DNA of 64,000 nt from Phycomyces blakesleeanus NRRL 1555(-) (taxonomy: Eukaryota > Mucoromycota > Mucoromycetes > Mucorales > Phycomycetaceae). The stretch spans positions 1,000,984 through 1,064,983 of the forward strand of contig NW_017265150.1 in assembly GCF_001638985.1 (NCBI RefSeq), read 5' to 3'. The position numbers and the translations under genes are program-made. This document shows, in pieces, positions 1 to 11,451 of the stretch (position 1 is the stretch's first letter; every line of letters begins with the position of its first letter). Under the pieces are notes generated by a model. The model searched no databases. It had not been told where the DNA came from and saw only the letters and a program-made list of their open reading frames with translations.

Positions 1-1288
1 TGATATTTCTGTACACCATTGCCGATTCATTTTTTTTTCTGGATTGCTCATACTGCCTGTAACAGTACAGTATGCCTTCACGCAGCCTGTTATCGTCCAT
101 AAGCTCCAGTCCGGAGATAATACGGTCCGAATTGTCGAACAAAGTCTCATAACCAACAGTAGAGGTGACTTCTACATTGGAAAGTATGTCCTTTACCAAA
201 CTCTCAAACTTTTTTTTAGGAAGAGACTTTAGCTTTTCAATGCCTATCAATTTATTTAAGTATAATATACTATCATTTGATTATTAAAGGATCATACCTT
301 TTACAATGTCTTTAATTGTATTTTCTATACTCTCTGTTCTAGCAAGCACTTTCTATCTCGACAAAAAAAAAGATTAAAATGTGTAAATTTAAGATCTACA
401 TATAAATATATATCTTACTTTTGTTTTGTTTCTAGGCAATGAAATCTTAGTTGTGCCTTGAATGTCAGAACGAATTCGTCTTCTTGCTATACATATACAT
501 ATTATTAATCAGTCTTCATTATATATATATATATATATAAATATATATACGTTTACGGGTAAAGACTTTGGTTGCTGGTGGCTCTGGTGGCTCGTCACTG
601 AGATCCACAGTAGAGGTCCCCGACTCCTCGGAATCAGTATCCAAAGCGTCTTGAAGCGATGATTCTTGCTCAGGCAAATTCTCGATGGGCTATATATAAA
701 ATTATTTTAAAATTAACATTATTACATGTTATTAAATAAGAAATGTATCTTTTTTTGGGGGAGAGTTACTTTGTTATTTTCTTGTTCAAAGGCAACCGGT
801 GCATCTAAGTCTTTGGTATAAATAATCAAATTTGAGTATATGCGCATAAAATAAAGAATTGATGCATTGAATATACATTTACCTTCTACCTCAACCTTAA
901 TTAGCACATTAAGATTGTTGGCCACAGCAAAGATAACTGAAATGATGTTATCTTGGGACTCTATCGATGTGTTTAGTGTATGTATCCATATATAAATATA
1001 CACTTTGTACCATTTTTTAATATATCAGTAATTTGACTGATTTTCAAAACAAGTTCAGAGTTACTCATATCAATATCGGAAACTAAAGAAGAGGTCTGGC
1101 TGTTAAGATATAGAACTAACCAAAAAAACTGTATAAATGATAAATTTTAATTTAATTTTTAATTTTTAATTTTTAATTTTTAATTTTTAATTTTTAATTT
1201 TTAATTTTTAATTTTTAATTTTTTAATTTTTTAATTTTTTAATTTTTTTTATGTAAAATAGAATACTATTGAACTTACATTCAGACAT
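1..1288 (-). CDS. Multi-exon family protein, copy A (3' end beyond window)
   Basis: I do not recognise the function. The copy lies upstream, in minus-strand terms, of nothing else and runs off the left edge. A tiny first exon of 10 nt (ATG at 1288) is joined over an AT-repeat intron to an exon reading FSDIDMSNSELVLKISQ. Further exons read SQDNIISVIFAVANN, then an acidic Ser/Glu/Pro stretch after PIENLPEQE, then basic RRRIRSD, then KVLARTESIENTIKDIVK, and finally a helical stretch containing LREGILYCYRQYEQ and VYRNI at the window edge. All inferred introns have GT-AG ends and keep frame, and they sit where those of the copy at 2536-4246 sit. About 233 residues are visible. The match to the neighbour is close at the N-terminus but divergent in the C-terminal half, as in an old tandem duplicate. 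I infer a real gene, because the frame is kept through about seven introns. Confidence 0.6.
665..1122. repeat. Segmental duplication, copy 1 (pair of 3621-4077)
   Basis: This stretch is nearly identical to 3621-4077, differing at a handful of bases including a T-run length change and aatttgactga versus aatctgactga. It covers coding exons 2-4 and the introns between them in two tandem paralogues. The flanking exons of the same genes are far more diverged. Confidence 0.9.
1154..1248. repeat. AT heptamer microsatellite in intron 1 of copy A
   Basis: About a dozen tandem TAATTTT-type units of period 7, drifting to period 8 at the right end. They lie inside the first intron of the minus-strand gene, between its 10-nt first exon and its second exon. 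The tandem paralogue carries a period-6 array at the same place. Confidence 0.85.
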
Positions 1289-2021
1289 TAGAAATTAGAG
1301 TGGAAAGGAGAGAGAGTTAAAAGAGAAACAAAAATGATCGATAATAAATTAGGAAACATTTCATATACATGTGTGACATGCCATTAGACCAATAATATGA
1401 ATAGTAGATTGACTCTCAGCCATTTTTGAGTCGATCGTTATTGATATGACAGGGATATAAATATGTTTTATTCTCTTGCTTTTTTTTTATTGTTTTTTGA
1501 ATATATAAAAAAAATCGATTTTAAACTGGTTGGTCTACCGAAAGAAAGGAATCATATTTCTCCCAAAGCATGTACGAAATATATATATAAAAAAAGATGC
1601 GGTGAGTAAGATTAAAGCACAATAAGGTATGGGAAGGTAAGGCAAAGGTCAAAAGAGCAAAAGATCATAATATTTAAATATATTAATGTATAATATTCGC
1701 ACTGTTTTTCCGAGCAAAAAAAAAACAATTAAAAATCTTTGCAGGACTAACAGAATTTCTTTTTTGTACATTTACATTATCTGAATATCTAATTATTGAT
1801 CAAAAATGGAACTTAAAGAAGACCAATTTTCTTCATAGAGAAAAATTACAGAAAAAAAATTGAAACACCCACAGCGCAGTGCTCTACGCAGAGCTTTTTA
1901 ATACTCTTTTGTGATTATTATTCTGTTTGGATTTCAAGTTGTCTTTCTTTTTTTTTGGCTTTATAAGTTTGAATTGCAAATAAATTTAAAAAATCTTTGT
2001 ACATTTTGTTCACTTCCGAAA

Positions 2022-2083
2022 AGACTATTTTTACTTATATATATGTGTGTGTACTAAGTAGGGAACGTCAGTAAAAATAGTCT
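2022..2083. repeat. Short inverted repeat between the two family genes
   Basis: A perfect 13-bp arm AGACTATTTTTAC at 2022-2034 is mirrored at 2071-2083 around a 36-bp loop. It lies in the 1.2-kb spacer between copies A and B of the minus-strand family, which otherwise shows only AT-rich, non-coding sequence. It could be a hairpin in the 5' or 3' flank or the remnant of a small transposon. Confidence 0.5.
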
Positions 2084-2535
2084 ACGTTTAACTATTGATT
2101 TTTCAAAATATTATAAAATGCTAAGTTTATTTTGTTTGATTAATCTTTGGTATCTTTTTGGTACATAGCGAAGATCAAATAGAAAGGTATTTGTATCGTA
2201 TACGCACCCACTAGCAGTGAGAAAAAGAAAGGCGGTTTTCTGTGATGTCGAAACAGTAAATTCTCTTTATTACTGACTTTTGACTTGACAGTGATATTAA
2301 AGTAGCTTATAGTAATACACATATTAGTTATCTAATTCTATGGTATTACTATTATTATTATTGAATCTAAATATTATATATATATATATATCCAAGCCTT
2401 TAATTAATTAAATGACATATACTTTATTTCAGGTTAAATAAATAAATAAATACAAAAAAGCGCTATTTTTTGTTTTATGGATATAATTTTTTATGCAATT
2501 GGTTAATTGTGGCTCGAGATACATCATACATATTC

Positions 2536-2780
2536 TTATCTCTCAGTTGACACGCCATCTTGTCCCAACCAAAGCGGGACATCTAATGTAATAAAGTTAG
2601 ATTGCTGTGATGTATAGTAGTTGCTGATAGAATTTACATGGTCCACTTTTGATCGGTTAACGATGTAAGGAAAGAGAATAATGGTATCACTGCCAAAGCT
2701 GTCTATGAGAGCTTGCAGAGAACTACCATACATGCTCATTCTTGTCATACGGTTTATAATTTTAGAGTCAATACCTATTA

Positions 2781-2812
<32 letters not shown>

Positions 2813-4246
2813 GTTAGAATAAGTATGTAGACATACTGCTTTAACTACAAGAATTACCAGAGAAGAGTGCCTTGAATGTTTTGGATCTTCCTTTTGGAAA
2901 AGATTCATAAGGATAATAGCGGAGACAGTACTCATGTACCAATCTATACATATTGAAGGCCACAATGTTTCGGTAGGCCATTGCCAAGTCCTTCATATTT
3001 TGGTAATGAACATCCTGGTCGTGGCAGTACAGCATGGCGTCTCGCAGACTGATATCTTCCATTTCTTCATGGCAGGACACAACTGGGACTAAATTAAAGC
3101 CATAATCCACAAGTCCAGCAGTGGCGGATTTTGCCAGAGCCATAATTTTGTACATTACCGAAGCCTCGAACACTTCTCTATTAAGACATTTCAGTTGTAT
3201 AATGTCTATAGGAATTTTATAAGTATAGTATTATATCTTTATATCTTTATAATTATTATACCTTGCAAAGTGCTTTCAATTACACTTGCCTGATACCTTA
3301 TGACAACAGGGTCATTCTATAAAGACAAGAGTTAAATTATGCAATCTTACAATATATATATATATATATTACTTACATCTGCTTTTCTTCTAGATAACGG
3401 AACCAAACTAGTGGGTTGAATAACAAAAGAATTTTGTACTTGCACTATTATTATTTTTTGGATTTTTTTAACAAGTCAGTTTTAATAATATAGATAGTAT
3501 TCATACCTTGACCAGCAGAAACATCAGGAGCCGTAAGCTCTTCTTGGGCATCATAGAAATCCATTTCAAAGATCTCCGAGTCTCCAGAATCGATACCCGG
3601 AGCGGACTCCATTAATGAGTCTTGCTCAGGAAAATTCTCGATGGGCTATATATAAAATTATTTTAAAATTAACATTATTACATGTTATTAAATAAGAAAT
3701 GTATCTTTTTTTTGGGGGAGAGTTACTTTGTTATTTTCTTGTTCAAAGGCAACCGGTGCATCTAAGTCTTTGGTATAAATAATCAAATTTGAGTATATGC
3801 GCATAAAATAAAGAATTGATGCATTGAATATACATTTACCTTCTACCTCAACCTTAATTAGCACATTAAGATTGTTGGCCACAGCAAAGATAACTGAAAT
3901 GATGTTATCTTGGGACTCTATCGATGTGTTTAGTGTATGTATCCATATATAAATATACACTTTGTACCATTTTTTAATATATCAGTAATCTGACTGATTT
4001 TCAAAAGAAGGTCAGAGTTACTCATATCAATATCGGAAACTACAAAAGAAGTATGACTGTTAAGATTGTAAACTAACATATATGTAGATGGTCGATTTTA
4101 ATTTTTAATTTATTTTTTTTAGTTTTAATTTTAATTTTAATTTTAATTTTAATTTTAATTTTAATTTTAATTTTAATTTTAATTTTAATTTTAATTTTTC
4201 TTATGTAAAATAAAATAAAAATGTTCTTGAACTTACATTGAGACAT
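2536..4246 (-). CDS. Multi-exon family protein, copy B (complete, ~349 aa)
   Basis: Complete gene of unknown function. Nine exons can be joined with GT-AG introns and no stop: a 10-nt first exon (ATG at 4246), then FSDIDMSNSDLLLKISQ, SQDNIISVIFAVANN, DLDAPVAFEQENNK, an acidic exon starting PIENFPEQD, VQVQNSFVIQPTSLVPL, DPVVIRYQASVIESTL, a large exon with YKIMALAKSATAGL and MLYCHDQDVHYQN, and a last exon starting IDSKIINRMTRM. The stop is at 2536-2538. Introns 1-3 are phase 1. The protein is mostly helical and soluble, with no signal peptide or membrane segment. It is tandem to copy A and shares intron positions with it and, at the 5' end, with the plus-strand gene at 5197. I know of no characterised domain that fits. 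A lineage-specific Mucorales family is my inference. Confidence 0.68.
3621..4077. repeat. Segmental duplication, copy 2 (pair of 665-1122)
   Basis: Near-identical partner of 665-1122, in the same orientation, covering exons 2-4 of copy B. The homogeneity is limited to this segment, which points to recent gene conversion or unequal exchange rather than recent duplication of the whole gene. Confidence 0.9.
4123..4197. repeat. AT hexamer microsatellite in intron 1 of copy B
   Basis: About 12 tandem TTTTAA units of period 6 in the first intron of the minus-strand gene. It is placed like the period-7 array of copy A, so the two paralogues have evolved different repeat units at one intronic site. 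Confidence 0.88.
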
Positions 4247-5196
4247 TGAAAAATTTAGAGAGAAAAAGAGGGGAGAGAAAAGAGAAAAGAAAATGAGTGA
4301 TAATAAATTAGAAAAAAAAGAAAAGAAAAATATTTGATGTGTATGTATGACATGCTGTAGACCAAAAATAATAACAGCAATAGCAGTAGATTGACTCCCA
4401 GTCATTTTTGAGTCAATCATAATTAAATACTGCAAAGAACGTGAGGATCATTTTTATTTATTTATTTATTTTCTTTCTTTTTTGGCTATATGATTGGATA
4501 CAATTGTAAGCTGGTTGATTTATAGAGAGGAAGAAATCATATTTCATTCAATACACACAACGAAAAATAAGAATAAAAAAAAGGGTGGTCAACAAGAATA
4601 AGGTAGGTCAAACGTCAGAAGAGCAAAATGTATAAATCTATGTCTCACCAACAAATACTACCATTACTCAAGTCTTGTGTTTCATATAAATATACAATAT
4701 TATTAATTTAAATCTTTATACGTGTGACTTGTTCAATTTTTAAACAGGGCGATAGTCTTTATTACATAACAACGTGTTTATATTTTTGTTTTCAAAACCT
4801 TGAATTCTTTCTTTGTTTTCTTTATTTTTATTGTGTGGATGACCAAAGGTAATGTACTTTTTCATGTATATATATTTATATATTTCATGCATTCTTTCCA
4901 AGAAGAAGAAAACATCATCATCATCATCATCATCTTCATCTTCATGTATAGACAATTAGTTAGTAGATTTCTATTATAAGAATGAACTGAATATAAAAAG
5001 CATGCAAGACAGTAACAGATGCATACCTATATTAAAAATAATCGACATTTTTATTTAAAAATAATATTTGCTCACGGTACAACGAAAATAAATAAATAAA
5101 AATCCAAAGAAAAGAACAAGTTCTCCAATCAGAATCTGGAAAGGCAGAGATAGAGTGCGCACATGTGTTTTATAAAGAAGTGAATTAAAAATAACT

Positions 5197-6285
5197 ATGT
5201 ATATACTGGAGAAAAGTAAGTTGATATATTTAAATAGTTAAAAAGAAACATATCAATATACTAAATATTTTTTGTGGGTAGCTGACAAATACTTACAAAA
5301 AATCGTTGACAATTTTGTTAACAATCTGGAAAACTGTGAGCAATATAACATAACATTAAACAAGAAGAACAAGCCATTTAACATATTTTTTTTTACAGCC
5401 AGCGATGACAACATTATTGAAGCAATTGGGCAGATAGTGTTTGCTGCCCATCTTAAGGTTGCCCCAGAGTTGCATGGTATTTTATATATTTTTAAATCTA
5501 ATCCCAAATCTAACTCGAATTACTTTTAGGGCAACTTTCGCAAAAGTTGGCCGAGCCCCAGCTTTTTGAACAAGCACCCCTGCCACTGCCCCTGCCACTG
5601 CCACTGCCTCTACCCCTGCCCTATCAGGTAAACATGCAAATATATTCTGTAAAGCTGTTGCTTTTAAATATTTATCATTTCACATAAAAATAAAAATATT
5701 AATTAAATTCTCTTTTCTAGGGCTGAAGAGAATGGGCGAGCCACTTGAGGAGGCTTTGCAGAAAGCTCCTCGGACTGAGGTAAATAAAAATAATATGTAG
5801 TCATATAAATACCTAACAAAATGTTGTCCATATGCTCAACAAGCAGGTTGAGTTGCTTTCGGAGGAAGAAGAAGAACAAGTCTGTGAAGAAGATAAAAAC
5901 GAACCCCGTTTAGCTATTCTTGCCTCTATAGCTGTAAGAGAGCAAAAAGGTAATATATATATAAAGCAAGAATTTCCAATATATAAATTTAATTTATCTT
6001 TAATTGTCTATAGAGATGACAACTGAGAGATTGTCAAAGGTGGTTGACAGTAAGTACTTGCAATAAAACATATTTAATTTTGTCTATATTAATACATCTC
6101 TCTTAGAGCTGCCCCTTTTGGACGAGGATGCCTTCCCTGAGGAAGACTCTCTTGCAAGCCTTAATGACAAGCAGGGAGTTTTCATTGAGAAATTCTGCCT
6201 CAGTAAGTACAACCAAAATAAATATTAATAGTTTAATAGACTAGGACAGCTTGTTCCAAAAGAAGAATTTTTCTTTCGGAAATGA
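5197..6285 (+). CDS. Multi-exon family protein, copy C (plus strand, probably truncated)
   Basis: A third, divergent member of the left-edge family, on the opposite strand. The exons read MYILEK, TDKYLQKIVDNFVNNLEN, SSDDNIIEAIGQIVFAAHL, then GQLSQKLAEPQ leading into a Leu-Pro run encoded by a CTGCCA/CTGCCC microsatellite (5579-5622). Next come an exon with MGEPLEEALQKAPRTE, an acidic exon VELLSEEEEEQVCEED, EMTTERLSKVVD, and KLPLLDEDAFPEEDS. The first three introns are phase 1, as in copies A and B, and the alignment of DNIIEAIGQIVFAAH with DNIISVIFAVANN supports homology. The junction after the Leu-Pro run keeps frame only with a secondary acceptor, and the last exon closes after about 12 codons while another frame stays open to 6343. 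The gene may therefore be decaying. The C-terminal half seen in copy B is missing. Confidence 0.5.
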
Positions 6286-8086
6286 AATCAAAAATCGCCT
6301 TATGCGAACGGAGGTGGCCCAGCAGTTAATTAGAGAAAGCTGATCTGTGACCTCAATTTTGTGGAATGCGCAGAGAGAATGAAAACTCTTTATAGGGAAA
6401 ACAATCAAGCAAGCTGTTTTGCTTGTTTTGAAAGGTAAGCGATTCTCAGACTAAATAATAATATAATATATAGTATAACATTATATAATAGAATCAGATA
6501 AGAGTCTAATGATACCAATGTCAACAAACACATTAATTTGTGGCGCATGTGGGTGGATGGAGCTTGACCATGGGATAAATTTTGATAAAATAAAATAAAA
6601 ATCAAATACAAAATACAAAATACAAAGAAAGTAATAGTTGGCTTTAAAGGTAATGGGGTCTAATGTAACCTAGAAAAAAATAGGGAATAAGAAGAGATTG
6701 TCTATTCTACAAAGCAACATGTAGAGAAAGGCATCCAAATAGGTGTAAAACCTAATTGCCTTAAGGAACATGGTTTTAAGAAAATTGAATGAAACTCAAA
6801 ATGAACAAGATAGTTATAGCAGCCGTATGAATAAGCAAAACCTATAGTCAGAGAATAAAGGCTTACGAATGAATAGATAATTAATCGTTAACTATTGAAT
6901 AATAATAATAATATTATTAAAAAAAAAGCATAAAAGAAGAAAGAGGCCTTTATACTAAAATGTTTTATGGACGAGAAAAGATACGTATTTAAATTGATCT
7001 TCTTTACTGTCCATATAATATATTTTTGATTTGCTGATTTGTGTGCGCCATTGCTATAAAAAAAGTTATTTGAAAGACAAGAATTGGTAGATGGGTCTGG
7101 CACAGCGTATGTATATCCAGATATTTAATTCACACAAGATGAATAAATGACGATACTAAAGTTAATGAACACCATCATTTTGATCTTATTCTTTTCCCGT
7201 GATTTAATACCAAATGTTAAGTACCACTCATTATAAGCTCAATTCAAGCTAGTCCTGGCTGCATCGTCTATAGTACCTTGACGTTTAGATAACATTAAAG
7301 ACAAAGATTGAAAAGTGGTTCCTTTTTTTTTGAACCACGACATAATCCCAAAAATAATAACAGAAATTATAATAATTCTCCTGTTTCATTCCATAATCTT
7401 TTCCTTGTTCAAATCTTTTGCTCAAGTGTAAGACATAACATCATCTGTGCCTCTTGTAAAATTCATACTAAAGCGGTATCAAATCTATCAAAATATATAT
7501 ATATATGTATAAAGAGAAAGTTTCAAGAAATGATAATGAAACATATTTTTTTATCTTGACCAACCTTTGGTTCTTTATTTCTTTAAGAAAAAATGCTGCG
7601 TCCATAACCCGAGTGGACACCTTTTCACCTTTATGAATTCAAAGCATTTATTAGCTTTTATTTGATACCAATATGAGTATTGTCTTGACTTTCCTTAAAA
7701 TGATTTTCATTTTTATTAAAGAACAAATTATAAGGAGGAAATAAATTATGTAAAGATCTTGCCACACATTAAAAATGGAGTAAGATGAGGTAAAAAGACG
7801 TTGGAATCACAGTCTCTAGAGTAATTTACCTTCAAACAGCTCAAGCAAACGAGTTGGTCTTCTATTTCTGTTTTTCTCTTATAAACTAAAAAACGCTTCA
7901 TTTTGATACTTCCAGTAACAGTCTTTGAAGATCTCACTATTCTCTTTTCTTTTATATTTTATTTATATAATCTGGAGTACAAGAATTTCAATATAATATA
8001 AAATAAAAGAAATAAATAAAAGAAAAAAAAAACACGAAATTTTAATTTGGTTGGCTTTTGATATATACGCATATAACTTTATCAAC
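6286..8086. other. AT-rich spacer, no gene seen
   Basis: I find only short unsupported reading frames, homopolymer runs and simple AT sequence here. Nothing resembles an RNA gene or a repeat from elsewhere in the window. Confidence 0.5.
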
Positions 8087-8791
8087 ATGCTTAACATTGA
8101 AGCCGATATAAAACTGTACAATTTTCCTATATTTGCCATCTACTCTGGCAATGTCATCAAGATGGAGGTCAAAGGCAAAGGAGACGGAGGCTCTGTGTAC
8201 CTACATACATCCGACTTCAACTTGATGTACTATGCAATCCGTTATGCTGAAAAAGACGTCATGATGATGGTCAAAGGTAAAGAAAAAGAAAACAGTGAAT
8301 ATTATTTAATATATATCTTTTAGGGCCTGTCGATATGAAATGTGGCATGGGAGAGGGTAACATGTTACAGCCGCGTTTGCTGGGTACTTTAGAGTATATG
8401 AAAAGACTGAGATCAAGGATAGCACGAGTCACTACAGGGAACAGCGAGAGGAGTCAGAGGCTGACCGTCCTGTAAGCCAGCTTACAAGATACAGGGTCTT
8501 GCATCATATCGCGTCCAATTGGACTCAAAGCTTTGTAAAAGTTAAAGGCCGTGTTGACCTGGCCACTTTCTGCCGACCTTTGGAGGGCCTGCGTCTGGAA
8601 TTGGTTAAAAAGGACTTGTTAGCGATGAACCTCTATTCCAAGATGGAGGCCTTGAACTGATTTCAAGCAGTATGGAAGAAACAAGCGGCCAGAACGCCTA
8701 TGCACTTGAAAGACTTCGAGCCCAGAAAGTCAGACAAGAACAAGCCGCCTTGTTGACAGTAGAACCACTTCCCCGGCATCTACTCTTTTGA
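8087..8791 (+). pseudogene. Frame-broken gene of unknown function
   Basis: A coding-looking stretch that needs frame changes. From ATG 8087 it reads MLNIEADIKLYNFPIFAIY and on to FNLMYYAIRYAEKDVMMMVKG, followed by a good GT-AG intron (8276-8323). It then changes frame to FRVYEKTEIKDSTSHYREQ, RYRVLHHIASNWTQSF, KGRVDLATFCRPLEGLRLE, and changes frame again near a run of A at about 8610 into SSMEETSGQNAYALERLRAQ. It ends at 8789-8791. Codon use and charge pattern look real, but at least two shifts are not explained by introns. The NLMYYAIRYAEKDVMMMVKG part is faintly like the NIISVIFAVANNLNVLIKVE segment of the left-edge family, too weakly to claim homology. Confidence 0.45.
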
Positions 8792-10333
8792 GATATTGAC
8801 TTTGAATATCATTTTTAAATTATTATTATTATTATCATTATATAGCGCCTTTTAATATTAAGCATTGTACGATTCGGATCTCGATCAAATGTACCCTGAA
8901 TGCAGATAAGTATATCTTGTTTTTGCTCATTTATTTTCTCATTTGCGATATATTAAGGGTGGACAATAGGATTAAATCTACGACACTGGTACTTAAGCAT
9001 ACTAAATTGGTACACAAGGCCTTTACGCAAAGCTATTACCAATCCCAAACGATTTCGAAAAAGCTATACAATATAGTCTCGATCTACGCTCATTAGGTCT
9101 ACATCTTTATGAATTATATTCAGAGGTAATCAATGATTAAGTACTATATATCAACCACTTCAAAAAAAAATGGAGGAGTTTCCATTTTTTGAGCTGGACA
9201 AGCCTCCCGCTCCTTTACCCATCGCTTTTGGACTCCTTTTCATTATATCTTTGTCCAATATTACAGTTGATAATATTTTAAGCTTTTTTTGTTTTATTTT
9301 TTTTATTGACAAAAAGAAGAATAAATTATTTCTAGGTTTTGGTTCTAATACCATTACTCCATAGCATCTTTACTTTTTATTTTTACTTACCTCTTGGTCG
9401 GCCGAATTATCATAACATTGAATCCACAATTATTATGATTTTTTCAGCAAAATTAACCTACCCGTAAATCACAGTTGCATGCAAGGGAAATTATTGGTCC
9501 ATGGCATGATTGGGAGAGGTGTGTTCATATTCAATAGAAATTATATGCACTTTAATACATATTAAAGAAAAAAAGAAATAGAGCAAATAAAGGAATATAA
9601 AATATTACCATAGTTTTGATAGCCTTGCTTAATTGTAAAAAGTGTTTATGGCGATAGTTTCGATAAGAAAGAAAATAAAAAGGGAACTTCGGAATAATTT
9701 TGGAGGATGATGGAATGAAGTATAATGCCAGCCTTGACTAATCTAGATGGACATTGTGAAGATACCAGAATGAAACAAAGAGTGAGTATCTATGACAACA
9801 AAATAATGTTATTATTATTACTTTGTTATCTGTAAAAGCATATTGTTTATTAAAGCACCTCACCAACGCCTACGAATATAATAAAAATTGAAAATTGTGA
9901 AAAGGAAAAAAAAAAAGCGAGACAAAAAAGCAGTATCAAGGCCGAGTTTCATCACAAAGCAAGTTCCAAAAAAATATTATGGTATTGATGACATCCTGAA
10001 TATCTATATAATCGCACCTTTGAAATATTTTTATTTTATCTTTTTCTCTTTGCTCTTACTCTTTTGCTATTTTACCACTCACTAAATACTTACATACACC
10101 AACCAAATTTCCTTAAAATACTTCTTGTAAGCTTGAAATTATTTATTTCATAGTTCAATTCAATTTAAATTGTAAAAAATACCAACATTATTAAAAATGG
10201 AATACTTTGCCTTTATAGTATACCCTATAGACAATATTCATTAAAGGTCGGACACTTTCTCTTTGTCCCGTCGAGGTTTCCGACCAGTAGTTGTTGGAAA
10301 TACTTTCCACTTTGAAGATTGATATATCAGACA
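8792..10333. other. Spacer, no supported gene
   Basis: AT-rich DNA. The only notable frame is a 64-codon ORF from ATG 9170 (MEEFPFFELDKPPAPLPIAF, then a hydrophobic run), which has no splice or homology support. I see no RNA gene or repeat shared with other parts of the window. Confidence 0.4.
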
Positions 10334-11451
10334 TGGGAAGCAACATTGCAGCTGACATGTCGATTGTACAAGCACAAATCGGCACTGTTGAAGAGACATT
10401 TCTGAACATGAATAGCAGGATTAGTGTTCTTGCCACCAGCAGCACTGAAACAATCACTTCTATTGACAGTTTGTCCAGGGTTCCCCTCGTTGCCCCTGCA
10501 AATACAATGGCTAATGTTGCTCAGCATGCTTTCAACGCCCCATCTGAGTTTAGCAAGAAGGCATCTAATGATGTTTACGTGAGTATCAACGTGTGTAAAA
10601 TTTTATCGATGTATTTTCTCATATATTCTATCAAGCCCATATTCGTAATCTCATGTGGGATCCCAAGCTTAAAACAAGAAACCAAGCTGATATCCTGGCA
10701 AATGAGAGTAAGCCCAGATGGAATACGAATGTTTTCTTTTCTAAGTCACCAAACAAGGAGTTGGTGGTGCGACTTCTTGAAAACTTGAAGCGCAAGTTTA
10801 CCCATGAGGGATTCAGAGAGGCAGATTTGAGAGCAAGACTACACAAAAACTTCACCAGCCGGGTTTCGAAAGCGAGAAAAACCGAAGAGGGAATAAAAGC
10901 AACAAACACTCGTTCAAGAAGGGCAGGACGTGCCAGAGGTGTAAGTGTTATCTCTAAATAAATAATTTCAAAATACTATAGTCTAGTCTTGAGAATTTTA
11001 AAAATATTAATACAAAAAACTACTATTAGAATCATACTCGCCGTTTACTTGCATACACAGACAACAAAGACGCAATTGATCTAGAGATGAAGAGAGATTG
11101 TGACTTCACGATGCAAGTGGCAGCGATTTCCGATGGAGAATCTGCAGATGAAGACTCTGAGAATCACACGAAGAGCATCGTCAAGATTGTTCGGTCAGGA
11201 TGGAGAAGTGACGAGGTATATTATTTTATATTAATAATTGTGTCTTGTTATAAAAAAATATGAAGTAAAATATTAACGCTTTTGCTTTAGTTCAACTGTC
11301 TCAATGAACTCGTTGATATTATGTTGTTGATGCAATGGGGGCAAGTGCTCGTCAAATGATTAAGAGGGTTTTGACCAGTGTGTCCAACACAGCAACTCTA
11401 GATGACATAAACTCCAATTTTCCTCAGTGGACTCTTAGACATGGGTTCTAA
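10288..11451 (+). pseudogene. Tnp2-partner gene, copy 1 (four exons, broken)
   Basis: Homologue of the partner genes at 56186-58044 and 62153-63422, with the same four-exon order. Exon 1 encodes a coiled-coil-like stretch (MGSNIAADMSIVQAQIG, ATG 10334) and is preceded in frame by TAG at 10288-10290. Exon 2 has HIRNLMWDPKLKTRNQADI, ANESKPRWN and a basic end RSRRAGRARG. Exon 3 has LLAYTDNKDAIDLEMKRD, AISDGESADEDSEN and SGWRSDE. Exon 4 shifts frame near 11320 and ends with NFPQWTLRHGF at 11449-11451. The conserved landmarks are (M/L)WD or its counterpart, AxNES/ENNN, SDGE, W(R)S/TDE, and a C-terminal FP/LPxW. The likely role is a DNA-binding or accessory protein of a CACTA-like element, by analogy with plant TnpA; this is inference. 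No transposase lies beside this copy. Confidence 0.55.
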
